This document shows, in pieces, positions 33,573-45,900 of a DNA stretch of 64,000 bases; the stretch's first letter is position 1; each line of letters begins with the position of its first letter. This DNA is from Scortum barcoo (lineage: Eukaryota > Chordata > Actinopteri > Centrarchiformes > Terapontidae). The notes under the pieces were generated by a model that was given only the letters and a program-made list of their open reading frames with translations, did not search any database and was not told the origin of the DNA. The stretch is taken from NCBI GenBank assembly GCA_023238725.1, contig CM041553.1, positions 23,207,001-23,271,000 on the forward strand. The letters run 5' to 3'. The translations under genes were made by a program, and so were the position numbers.

Positions 33573-35440
33573 AGGGACCTATTTTAGGTCTACTATTGTA
33601 AGGTATTGTTCTTCTCTACTTTGCAGCTCTTTCGAAGGGCCTAAAAGTCCTCTTCAGTGACTAGCTTAGCTGTAGATGGCAGCAAATCTTTTTTGTCTCA
33701 AAGGCACAATAAGGAAAACCCTGGGTGAATGTGCAGTCTCTTGGCATTTTGCAATATAGTGATGGATTTTATGTGCAATCCTTAAAAATGGACTTAGGGA
33801 AAAGGCTGGAAATATTGCCTTTGATGGAAAATGGGATGAGATGTGTGAATTCAAAAGAAATTGGACAGTAAGAACAAGTGCCACTGATGATAGGGAGTGC
33901 ATTTTTGTGACAGAATAAGGTGTTTTATAAATCCGTCGATCCATCAGTCCATTTTCACTTCTGACTCAAGGTTGCAGTGGCATCAGACTGAAGAGAGTAG
34001 TCCATGTGCTACTCCCCTGTTCCTCTGAGGACACATTTGAGAGGATGTATGCAATATGTGAAGTTTATGGGGTAAATTGAAGAGGAATGCAGAGAACGCA
34101 GTGCACTTCCACAATTAGTTCTGCGTGTCTGGAGCTTCACACCAGCACATTAATGCAGCACATATTGGTTTGTTTGTTTGTTTGTCATTGTCCTGACTTC
34201 TTCTTGTATGTATACCACATGGTACTGATGCAGAACAAAACACTAGTTCTGTGTTCTGTGTTTGTTTAAAGTATATTTACATCAATAGCCAGCAAAACTG
34301 TTGTCAAGTCATTGCTGACATTAACTCAGCATGCATCCTCTTTTCCAGCACTCTAATGGAGATATACAGCTCATTCATCTTCCCATTATCTAGCTTATCT
34401 GTTCACATTACAAAAATTATCTAAAACATACAGGAATATAAATGTCTTTCCACATTAAAAAAAAAAATAAAATAAAAACACCAAGGATAAGAGAAGAAAT
34501 ATTTTAGCATTATTGTCTGACTTCATTGGGCCAGTATTGTGAACCATTTACACTTTCATTCACCAGCCAAATGCTACTTTCTAAACACTTACATTAATTG
34601 CAGACACTTCTATTTGCCTGTATTTAAATCCATGATTACTGAATATTATTTCAGTAGCAGTGCCACTGTGCTGCATAGATCTAAAAAAGACTAAAGAGAA
34701 ATTAAAATGAAAGAAACATTTTACACAATTTAAACTTTCATTCATCTTTTTTTCATACAAACTAATCTCTGCTGTTTTGTTCAACCACACTGGTGCACCA
34801 TACGTGACTCAAGTCCATTAATAATTAACACTGTGCTGTAATCTCACAGAATTTATTTGCATTTCATTATTTTTTAGAAAAAGAGATGAGACGAGTTTAG
34901 AGACATTCCCATAAAGTTAAATACATCTGCAGGTGAGTTTTTTTTTGTTGTTGTTTTTTTGCAGACACACGGACGTGCCTGGGATTCTGCTACACCCACT
35001 GATAATTGGCCATGATGTCTAATTATCTAGACCAACCAACCTGTCACTATTTTTAACGTCTTACACGGAGAGAAGAGTTATTAGTCTCACTTGTGATTTC
35101 TGTCTGTCATTACAGCTCCAGGTCTCAGGGAAAAAAAAAATCGGGACGCTTGACTAGAGTGGGAAAAGTGTTTTGTCTTTAATTACAGTGGTAACAAGGT
35201 GATCTCATTTCTGACTACACTCCACCGCTGCACGCACAGTGGAAGTCCTCAAGAGGATAGTAAGAGCGATGCTGTTGTTATCCTTCTGTAATTCAGCTCT
35301 AATAACACCACTGACAACTAAAGTGTTACCAAAAGACTCTATAGATTGAAATCTTTTTTAGTTAGTTTATGTGTGTGCTGCCAAGGATATGGGCATCTAC
35401 TGTGTGAGCAATTCCCACAGGACCTGTCCCGTTAACCTAT
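33573..35440. other. Non-coding stretch, no gene seen
   Basis: Contains A-rich and T-rich runs near 34457 and 34938. No exon or repeat recognised. Confidence 0.55.
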
Positions 35441-36400
35441 CCCATCATGTTGGAGTCAGTTATGCTGCTAATGTGTGTTTAGCTGTGGGCTGTTTGAAAT
35501 AAATGTGCTACTGCTATATTTGTCTCTTTCTCCTGAGAAATAAAAAATGTGTAGACACATAATGTACACAGAGCTGAAATGATGCATGATTATTAGCGAT
35601 CTGTGCCAACTTCCATTAATGAACTATGATCTATCATGTCTGTTTTTAGCATTTTGAGTTTGAGCTTATAAGTGAAGGGCATTAGCTGAAGTATCTGGCA
35701 GAGTAACTCTCTAATTATCAAGCATAACCCTTGTGCATCTCATTTAAAATAAACCCCCATGATGAGAAACAGCTGATTTGAAGAGAAGCTGTGATTAATG
35801 AATGCAACGCTCTGCAGCACAACCAATGGCGATTTAATACATCCAGCCGCAACCAGCTAACATATATCCTCAGTTCAGATCTCGGCAATTAGTTCCTGTT
35901 AAAGTCAAAAGGAAATTCCATTCTTCATCATTATTGCATGGCTTTGCATCAGACTGTGTTTTGGCTTCAGTTGATGGCATCTGTGGCGCACATCATCAAA
36001 CCTTGATGATACTTAGGAGAATGATGGTATTTCAGGAGAGGTAAATCCCTCCCTTAAGTAAAAATGCAAGCGGCTCTTGAACATCCGTGGACACTTTAAA
36101 TTCCAGACAGACGGCCTGATTTTTAATGAATATTTGAGATAAGGAATTCAATGAAAGCAAACTTTTGGTATCGGAGGCTCCATCAGAAGCAAAGCGATGC
36201 ACAGTCCACATCAGTGCACAGGTTACATAGTGCATTGATGGGCGTAGATTTTTTTTAATAATCACCATAAGCAACATTATGATTGCATGATACTCTACCT
36301 TCACACTGAGTGAGAATGTTCGTGAGTCCATATTGATAATAGATGTAGCACTGACGCAATAAAAGCTCTGCAACACAAAATGTTGGATTTATTATTACAG
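35441..36400. other. Possible conserved non-coding block
   Basis: Sequence of even composition with several TAAT/ATTA cores (for example near 35590, 35620 and 35790), no repeat phrases and no convincing frame. Enhancer-like by appearance only. Confidence 0.18.
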
Positions 36401-37140
36401 TTATACATTTCAAGATGTGCATGTCTCTCTATTTCTCTATAATTGCACATCCATATACAAACTGACGGGTGTAGTTTGTCTTCTTCAATTGTTTAGAGGT
36501 TTTGATACTTTTTTAAATTCTGTATTTCAGTGTGATAGAGATAATTTTACACCCAGTCCCTAGAGATGAAAATTGAGCTCACACATGTGTTTTAGGTGGG
36601 AAAATGGGATGAAAGGTGTAAGTGTGATGAGAATAATTCAAGTGTTACATTTTTATGCGAGGCATTTTAAGAATCTATCTTTCCATTGTCACTTGCTTAC
36701 TGTGTCTGGGAACAATAGTTGCATCGGACTAAACAGAGAAGTTCAGATGAACCCCACGTTCACGTCTGGAGGAGGTATTTCCCTGGCTATATAATGCATT
36801 TTGCATTTTTTGTGGTAAGAGCTCATGGGCTTTGCACTGCACACTGTAGGTCTTTTAAGACTGAGGACAAAGTGAATTTTAGACACTATGTGATTGCTTC
36901 TGAAATAAATGGACATAGATGGATATAAAAAGACACTGTCTGCACAATTATTTAGCGTAATTCAGGAGGACAGTTTGACAAATAACCGCTCATAAAACTA
37001 AGTTATTAATATTTCAAGTTAGGTGAATAATTGACGATTTTCCAGAAACACTTGTACTCAATTCACGGTTGTGCAGGGAGAATAAGGAGACGATGCTGCA
37101 GGAAATCAGCCACTGAAAAGTTCTGAAATCATCTTAGCTG
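36401..37140. other. Non-coding stretch, no gene seen
   Basis: Nothing beyond short chance open frames. Confidence 0.5.
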
Positions 37141-37760
37141 CCTCTAAAATATAAACACAAGTGGATCCTGAAGCTAAGGGACTCAGATGCCGACTGTGAA
37201 CAGCAATATCCTCGGTCTGAGTCCCACTGACAACCTTTGTTGCATCTTTTCCTTGTTTTGTTGGCCTTAAAATGGCCCAAAAATAATTAGAAAAAGTACA
37301 AACTCAGTCAGACTTCACACACACAGTCGGTGCCCAGTGCAAGTCAGGTACTGCCAATGTCCTCTGTGTCTAGATAAGGGAGGATAAACACAGATTGCAA
37401 CACACCGGTGGAGAGATTCGTGCCAAGAAATTGGAAAACACCTTTATTTGTCTCCTTTAAAGAAGCCAGCATGGAAGGAATTGGCCTTGGTTGAGCTCTG
37501 TGGATCACAAAGCCACTCGCTGCCTGGGAGCCCCTTTGTCTTAGCCTGGCTCTATGATGGGCCCCACCTCTCCTCTGTGTGGGTACCTCACTTTACCTTT
37601 GGCCCTTCCTCACTTAAGAGCCAATAAATGGCTGTGTCTGCGTCCTCACTGTGGACCAAGAGCTTAATGCTCCTCAGACTGCAGCTCTCAGGGTCACGAG
37701 GGCACAGAAACTGTCTCCAGTGTGATAAGATGGCAATTTCAGGTCAAGGTTTTATAATTT
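37141..37760. other. Possible conserved non-coding block
   Basis: Higher GC than neighbours, no repeat phrases; short frames only. It could be regulatory, but there is no motif strong enough to assign. Confidence 0.18.
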
Positions 37761-39130
37761 TTTTGTAAATCCCTTGAATTTTTTTTTGCCTTCATGTGGA
37801 GAAAGAGGGTTTAAAAATTGTGGTTAAGCTGAAGAGAGTAAAAACCGCTGCAGGAGATTTAAATCTCCTTTCCTTGGTGATTTTACACAACCTGGTTTGA
37901 CCCAGATCTGGGGAATGTGATGATGTAAGAAATGTGCTTTAGGTGCTCAGGAGGTGTGACTGTAGTAAAAAGAAAGTGTGACTTTAGAAACATCAACAGC
38001 TGTTTAACCCAAAGTGCTCTGGTATTTTACTACTATAGTGTGAAACATCATAAAGTAACTTTCTGGTTTGTGAAAGTTAATGTGATTCCCATGACAAGCT
38101 ATAGTCAGGAAGCAATTAGCTTAGCTTTAAGGATGACTTTTTCCCTTCAGATCTAGTTTCCAATGTGTAAACTCTGTATCTGCTAATACTGAGTCATGAT
38201 TTCTTCCCAAATTAAAAAAATTGTATAACAGCTTCTAGGAGGAATAAAACAATATTATGCATCAGGGATTGCAAAGACACCATGAACTTAGTGGGCAGCC
38301 CGCTGAAACTGAATGGGTGAGTGAAACTTCTGGCAGAAACATTGAACTGTGTAATTATATTTATTAAGAAACTGTATTTAATGTGTCTAAGTAAATTTGG
38401 CCTATACCAGGTCTACTTAATAAGTTCAGCTTAGCATAAAGACTCGTTGGCCTTTCCAAAGTCAGAAAATATATAATAATATAACATGTTGTATGTGTTT
38501 TTGCATTCACACAGGAATGCAAAAACATCTATTTGTGGTTTTTAGTAGGAGTTGCATGGTTTTAGGGGAGTTATGTGCTACAACTTTTTCCTGGCAAACA
38601 ACAGCCGGGCACAGCGACTTCCTGGAGTCCTGTCATCAGAGTGAGGTTGCCAGGCAACCAGCACCCCTTGCCAAAGAGCCTCTGTAGTGTATTATTCACA
38701 AAGCTACACACACAGATGGGGGTAATCACATCAATTCTTTTAAATTGGTATAACTGTTATTTTCGGAATCCAATTGATATTTCATAACCAAATAATTGAT
38801 TATTGATTATTGTTTTTGTTACTACATATTAACATGCAAAGGTTAACTAATATTTGGCACTTCAAACACCTATGGCTAGACATAATATTACATGTAAGTG
38901 GAGATATGTAGGATTTTTTAGGTGGTGAAATTCTTGATTGTGCGTTTCACACACAAAGAAAAGACAAAGAGATGAGATGAGAGGTGAGCCACCGTGTCGC
39001 TGCTCTGTTTTAACATTTTAAAAGGCATTTCCGTGCCTAAAATGCAATGCTGCATGTTTCATTTTTGACTCACAAAAATGTGTGTTGCAAGCAGGAACAG
39101 TGTCAGCCTTTGTTTGGAAGGTGCAGAGAG
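37761..39130. other. Non-coding stretch, no gene seen
   Basis: AT-rich. A phrase AGCTTAGCATAAAGACTCG near 38428 resembles the fish repeat of 4052/47800 over about 17 bases only. Confidence 0.5.
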
Positions 39131-40100
39131 CTTAGAGGTGGCCTCTCATGACAAAAGTAGCACCTGATCCAGTTAACACTCCCACGATTTGTCCGCCGCG
39201 ACGTCAAGAGAGGTTCACACGCTGATGGGACAATAGCAGCCGAAACCTGATGAAAGAAGATCGCTCATTGTTAGCATTGTCCTCACCTGTGATCCCAAAA
39301 GTGATCAAATGAAAAAGAATAAATGATGTTTTGGTTGAACTCTCCCCGCCATCTGTGCGTGCGTCCATCCCTGCAGTCGTCCCGCGGCGCTCATATTAGA
39401 AGTGCCAAACATTAATTGTGTGACACAGATTTGCAAACAACTGTGGGTGTTAACAGCGCTGAAATCAAACAAAAGCTGTGCGTGAAAGCAAACAGCATGG
39501 ATAACGCCATACTGCAGCGCTGTACAGTGCAACTGCTGGTTAGTAAATAAAGGCTGAAACCCCCAGAGGAGCTGATTCATGGTGCTGCACGCTCACAGCG
39601 GCTGTTACTCAAAAATATTCCGGAGACATTTTCCATTTAGAAAAGTGTAATTGATGTTCAAACAAATTTTTATCACAGTAAACAAAGCCGATCCTCGGCA
39701 CAACACTGTTATCGGGACACAGCACATAGATGACAGAAGCGTTTGAGATATTACACTTTATGTATAGTCGCTGATTATGTGGAGTCACACCAAGGGTAGC
39801 CATGTGTTTCCCTGAATCCATAATCTTCTCAAAGGCACTTTTAAGAACAAAGGTGGTTTTTATCAAGCCAAATATTTCAGCGCAGGTGCACGGTCAGAGA
39901 CAAAAACAACACAATAAAAAAGGCCAATGTAATGCTCGGAAACGTCTGTGGCATTTCCGATGTGCATTGATACTACGCTAATACAGTTAGCAAAAGATGT
40001 GACCTTAAGATTAGTGTGTGTGCACTCCCTCTCAGGTGTTACTGTTGCTTTTTGCATCCTTCATGGAAAGATTTACAGGGGCCTGAGATTATCTTGAGCA
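39131..40100. other. Possible conserved non-coding block
   Basis: Contains more CG dinucleotides than neighbours (for example CGTCCCGCGGCGCTCATATT near 39377) followed by homeodomain-type ATTAAT cores, and no repeat phrases. The frames on the minus strand are short and unrecognised. Enhancer-like impression only. Confidence 0.22.
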
Positions 40101-41125
40101 TCTGAAAGGTCAACAAGGTTAACATTTCTTTTTCAAACAGACACTTTCGAATGTCGCTCCAGTTAATTGCCCCGCAGTGCAAACAGAGAGCACAGTCTGC
40201 AGTGCTGAATATCTAAGTTGCATTCACTCTGAGGTCTAACAGACACAGAAAATGTTTTTGCTATCATTGCATTCTGTTGTTATTCTAAGATTTAGATCAT
40301 TTAGCTGTTAAAATCACTTAAAGTCTTCAGATAGACGTTGCCTCAACTCCATGCTTTCAGGCCCCAGTTTGTGGAGCCATTGTGTTGGATTTGTTACATC
40401 AAGTAAAGCTGCTCCACTGGTCTAAAATGAGACTCAAAAAGTTCTGACAACAGAGAAACAACCGTCATCCATAAACTTTTAATCAACGGAAATACCCACA
40501 ACATATGGGTAGTTATACAAGCATATCCTTTACAGTTAGCTGTTTAATCTCATTTTGAAATCAGTATGGCATATGCTCGCATAATATACAGCCATCTCCC
40601 ATTTTATCTCAGTGGCAAATCTTTCCTGTATTGATTCCACTATATTTGAATAAATCCAGGTTACAACATTTAGAGAGCACTTTGTATAATCTATATATGC
40701 TGTTATTACATACAGATGTGCTCCCTGGAAAACTAAAACTTCTCCTCTCCCAGAAGTTGCAGACGCTGGCCAAACACTGAAAATACTGCAGGCTCACAGA
40801 GAGATTCTCTTTCTGGTCTTACTGTACGTACTTGCCACATGCACGACAGCTCTAATTACTGACTTTTTACTAAAGAATTTGTTAAAGCCACGTCCTGAGC
40901 CCTAATTAGTTCAATTTGTTTGGGATTAATTCATTTCCACAATGGGCTGACTCACACACTTTGCTCTGGGCCTCCTAGGCAGAGATCAAGAGATTTTGCC
41001 AAAGGCACAGCGACCACATGATTATTTTAGCCGGAAACCAGAGAAGTTTTACTCCCATATGGCTTAATCTTTAAAAGAGAACAGTGGCTGGTTGGCCGAC
41101 CTGCAGCCCCGTTCAAGACTGTGTC
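40101..41125. other. Non-coding stretch, no gene seen
   Basis: No exon or repeat recognised up to the start of the LINE fragment near 41130. Confidence 0.5.
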
Positions 41126-41127
41126 AT

Positions 41128-41880
41128 TCACCGCATGAAGACAGTGCATTATGGCTGTGATGAAGAAAAACTAGTCCATGCATTTGTTACTTCTAGGCTG
41201 CATTATTGCAATTATTGCAATTCTCTATTATCAGGCTGAACCAATATGTCTTTAAAGACTCTCCAGCTGGAACTTGAGGTTCCTACGGTCTCCAATAGTT
41301 GAAAGAGAGCCAGAGCCCTCAGCTATCGAGCTCCTCTTCTGTGGAATCAGATTTCAATTTCGGTTCAGGGGGCAGACACCCTCTCCACATTTAAGAGGAG
41401 GCTTAAAACTTTCCTCTTTGATAAAGCTTACAGTGAGGGCTGGCTCAGGTGAGCTCTGAACCTGCTGCTATAGGTCTAGACTGCTGGGTGATTTCCCATG
41501 ATGCACTGAGCTCCTCTCCCCCTCCTCTCCCTTTCCTTTTGTACACATTCATGTTCCCTTGATGCACATTTCTAATTTTGTATCTTATCTTTTGCTTTCT
41601 TAGTTCCTGTACATTGCTGTTGCAGGCCGACTGCCACCGTCAGCCTGCTTGACCTCCACTGCTACTGTTATTATTATAATCAGTAGTCATATTCTACTAG
41701 TCACATTTCCATTATTCTTATTATAATTACAACTGTTGCTATTATTTGTCATATTATATTGTTATTTACTGTCTGTCTCTTATAGTCCAGACCTGCTCTA
41801 TATGTAAACTCACTGTCTCATGTCATACATGACTTTTGTTATGATTTTGGTGCTATATTACGAATTAAATACCTTTCCCA
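41128..41880 (+). mobile_element. L2/Rex1-like LINE 3' fragment
   Basis: One plus-strand frame gives EEKLVHAFVTSRLHYCN-YCN-SLLSG, the conserved C-terminal part of the reverse transcriptase region of fish L2/Rex1-type LINEs, then SLKTLQLE. The sequence then jumps to the last conserved block, APLLWNQI...GADTLSTFKRRLKTFLFDKAYS, so the intervening segment (normally of the order of a hundred codons) has been lost. The YCN unit is duplicated by a 9-base tandem duplication near 41205-41220, and stops interrupt the frame. Downstream is a typical fish LINE 3' UTR ending around GATTTTGGTGCTATATTACG. No target-site duplication was identified. The exact clade (L2 or Rex1/Babar) needs a search. Confidence 0.65.
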
Positions 41881-42180
41881 ACACAACTATTTACTCTTAA
41901 TCCTTTTTCTGTTTTCTTTTCTCTTGTAAAACCCAACAAGGCTGTTTGACAACATTTCTGATAAATCTTTGTGTCACGTGTCCGAGGATGATTTTGAGTT
42001 TGGAAGGGGCTCATTGTTGCCCCCTGTGGCCACTAGTGGAAAAACTGCAGCTCTCACCAACCGTCATATACTTGTTGGTGTTTTCCACCCTCCAACTGGA
42101 AGTTGCAGTAATGAACAAATTATGGCAAAGAGGGCATCTCACTTGAAAACAAAGTTAGACAAACATTTCATTACATGAAA
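41881..42180. other. Spacer between two repeats
   Basis: Contains TTGCCCCCTGTGGCCAC near 42017-42033, a word often met in fish repeats. Possibly part of the repeat that follows. Confidence 0.3.
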
Positions 42181-42960
42181 TTTGTGACCTTGGGGGCTGT
42201 ATGGATAGCTTATGAGCTTATGGACGACATGACAACTCCCCAGCAGAGAGACCAAAACATCTGGATCGCCCCCTGGTGGCTGGCTCCAGTACAAGTCTTA
42301 AATCCTGCCCCTCCATGTTAGCAGATGGGCCAAACTAAAAAAATCAAAGAACAAATACATTCTTCCCAAAGATGCTTTCTGTGCTTTTAAATAGTTCCTA
42401 TCATGCTGATGTTTGTTCAAGTGTTTTGTTGATAAGTTTGGTTTCAATAAGTTATTCAGTACTATAAAAACGGGGACATACGCCATGATTGACAGCTGTC
42501 AGTCAAAGTAAAGTAGTTGTCAGGGCAACTGCAGACGTCTTTTCAGGAATTGAATATAGAGCAGAAACGTCAAGAGGAAATGCAACTTTAACTTTAGCGA
42601 GTGATTGTTAACTAAGAGTCCCTAATTACTGATCGATCGAGTCAGGCGGGTGTATGAGGGGGTCTCGAAACCGTGGTTCTTTCCTTGATCATTACTGCTC
42701 AGACTCTGGCGGCATCTGTATCTGTAATATTTTGCCCTCACTTTTATACATTGGGAGGAAGTGGAGGCGTGTCGTCCATCTTTGCATACAGTCAATGGAC
42801 ACAATGACCATAAGCTATAGCCACTATTTAGCAATGTGGCCACCATCCGTAGCTTCAGTCGGCTGTTATGAGTGAGGCTGGCGAGTGTCCACGAGCGGAC
42901 CAATTTAAGTTCTGACAGCACGCCAATAGGGATGACCCATGAGATGAGAAAACAAAGTAA
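42181..42960 (+). repeat. Fish interspersed repeat carrying a CTCF-like core
   Basis: I recognise several phrases as recurrent in percomorph genomes: ATCGCCCCCTGGTGGCTGGC, TCCATGTTAGCAGATGGG and CATACAGTCAATGGACA. Together they imply one or two degraded non-autonomous elements. I cannot define termini or superfamily. No coding potential. Confidence 0.4.
42267..42280 (-). promoter_or_regulatory. CTCF-like core motif inside a repeat
   Basis: CGCCCCCTGGTGGC; its reverse complement GCCACCAGGGGGCG matches the canonical CTCF core exactly. Binding is inference. Because it sits inside a repeated element, similar words may be spread over the genome. Confidence 0.35.
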
Positions 42961-45900
42961 AAGAATTATAGTCAGTGGTTTTCAATAAAGCTAACATAGA
43001 GGGAAAGGGGGACAGGTAGAGAGGAAAGAAAAGTGACCTCAGACTCAATGTTATCGCACACATCCCTGTGATTTGAGCTTTCCAACATACATGTCCACGG
43101 GTAACTCAAGTGCAGCACATTTTATAAAGTTGTCATGAGAATCATATAGTGCTTGTCAGTGCAGCCATACAAGAGCGAGGCAGAAGGAGAGACAGAGTGA
43201 CCAGATGCAACCAGGCAGGCTGTAGTATTGTCAAATTGCACATATAATTGGTATTTCAGGAGGGACTCACTTGACAGTCTCTGCCAAGTAAAAGAAAACA
43301 GTGTCAGTGTATCATATGGTGGCTGTCAATAGTCTCTGAGCGGAGAAGAGAGTGGACCGGCGACGATTAAAGCTCTATGAGGCAATATTTTAACACCATG
43401 ACATCCTATAATTTCAAAGAGTTTCTATGCTGCCCCTGCAAATCAAGTTTAACTTTGGAGCTGCTCTGACTTCATTTACTTGAGATCTTTCCGCGAGCGC
43501 TCAGCAGATGACAGTTAACACCAATTAAATGATTCTGCGCACACTGTTTGTTGAGTATGGTACTGTTTGATGAATTCATAGCCTCTTTTAACTTTCTTTT
43601 GCTTAGGATTTAGAAAAATACAGGAAATGCAATGCACAATAACTAAGGTCTGCATCTGAAAATCAGAATCGCTTGAAACTGTCTTGGATTTGTAATTCAC
43701 ATAATGAAATGTTTCATCTGAATAGTACATGTGCCTCCATTCAGATGAAAAATTTCAATTGTCCAATTTGGCAATCTAGAGGCGCACTTACTTTGAGCAT
43801 ATAGAAAGCTAAGATTAGTTAGCTTAAGAGAAAATTAACTTTTTTAGTGTCCTTGAGCAGCTGCAATGGGCTGTTATGAGCTTATTTTAAAGCTGCTGCT
43901 GGCAGCCACAATTGCAGCCAAATGGGTAATAATGGAACAGAGTTGGCCAGTGGTAGCAGGAAGGCTGATCTCAGAGCTGCTGGAGACTTGGAGACAGTGT
44001 ACGGGCCAGAAACAATGACATTGTGTTGCAGTTTCTCCCTCCGCTTTGTCTTCCTCCTTTTTTTCTCGACATATGCTGGGAGCACCACTTTTACATTTAT
44101 GCTACATTCTGCCCTCGATTTTAATCCTAGCTTTGTCCTGATGTTCAACTCATCCTGTCTGAAGCGATAGTAATATCTACCCATCAACATGAGCACTCAG
44201 TCCTGGACAGCAGGTATGCAGAGGCAATTGCAATCTGACCTTTTCTTGAAATCTCATAGATTAGCAGAGTGAGAAAGACACTGGATGGGGGGCTTGCCTG
44301 TGGTTAGTCAAGTCTAGTTATCAGAACTTTGATAAGCCAACACGTCCTACAAATTAAACAACTAAATACGTCACTTGTCCACATACACAAAAACATTTTG
44401 GTCAGATTAAGGGAACATAAATAGTTAATTGAGATAAGAGAATCGTTTTGGTTTGGGTTAAAATGAGTACTTTGTTGATGTTAGTGGACCTTGGTTGTTA
44501 ATTAGAGTTACAATAAGAGGTAACTACACACAGATGATTAGCCATAGTTAACTCCTTAACTTTTTATGCATTCAGAGGAAATACAGATACAGATAGGACT
44601 GCAAAAAAACACAAATACTAAATGTTTCCGAGCTTGAATTGCGTGTTTTCCTCCTGAGCGGAAACAGACAGTCACCTTCTCTTTTCTCCCATTCTTCTCT
44701 TTTTGTTGCTGCAGAGTAATTGTTCCTTTTAAAAAGTTTTCTAGGTTAGAGAGGATAAATATTCACTTTAAGGAATTGCAGAAGACAGGCCCGTATTAAT
44801 GCTACATCGCATGTCAAGCATCGCCCCGGAAGTCCTCTGATTTTATACCAAGTGAAGCAGAACATCCTTTGAATTGTTTGAACAAACATTGCAAATGCAT
44901 ACACGGACCTGTGTAACCGGACCGTTGCAATTACTGTACCCGATCTCTGTCACTGGGATGATATTTGGTGAAATACTGACTTGGACTTGCCGTACAAAGG
45001 ACAGATTGCAGCATTTATTTAATTTTGCAGCCACTGGAAAATAATCACCCAACCTGCCAGCACTGATGAATGTCAAAATGTAATAGAATCACGACTTCCA
45101 CAGCAACTCCTTGTTTCCTCTGAGGGCCTGCCATCACTGTGTACTTTGCTGTCAAACTGTGGACCAGTGTTACACACCCCGGCTGCTCCTAAATGCTGTA
45201 GGCTACAACTGACACAGATGGTCAAAGATTTCATCATCTGACCGAGTAGCCTGTTCGATCAATACTTTTTTTAGATTGTAGTTTTCATATCATTATTATT
45301 ATTTGAGAATAATTAATTATAGAAACTTATTTCAGTTTTCTGTTGTTGTTTTTTCAATTAATTACTTGTCTATAAAACTGTAAAAAAAAAAAAAGCTTGT
45401 CTCCAGAATCCAAAGATATTCAATTTGCAATGATATAAAACATGTCAGTTAATTGATTACTGATTTTAGCATCACCGTGTTGCGTCAAAGATGAGCTGAT
45501 TTCCACAGAAGCTGGTAATAATCACTTAATTTGCACTGATTTCAGATATGCAGCACTCAGTCTTTGGACCACTTCTGTCAATAAGTCCCACAAACACACA
45601 CTCCTCCATCAAATCGACCCACCGGCGTGCACTGTCGAGACGTTATGATGGATGCATGCAGTCATGTCTGTTTTTTTTTATTTTACTCCCTGTCTTCTTA
45701 TCATCCTAAAACAGCAGGAACTGAAATCAAAGCAGTCATTTTTTATCATTCATTGTGGTAAGTCTCAGCCAATTTCCAACGCGAACAGAATTCTTCACGG
45801 TCGTATTTCTCCAAGAAGAAGTGACACTGTGAGGTTATCAGCCGCGGCCTCTCCGTGTCCTTCACAAGCAACGTCTGCAGGATTGTCGGTTTTACAACTG

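Noticed and set aside
38395..38445. Fifth copy of the short fish repeat
   Set aside because: Only about 17 bases (AGCTTAGCATAAAGACT) match; no other words of the family nearby.
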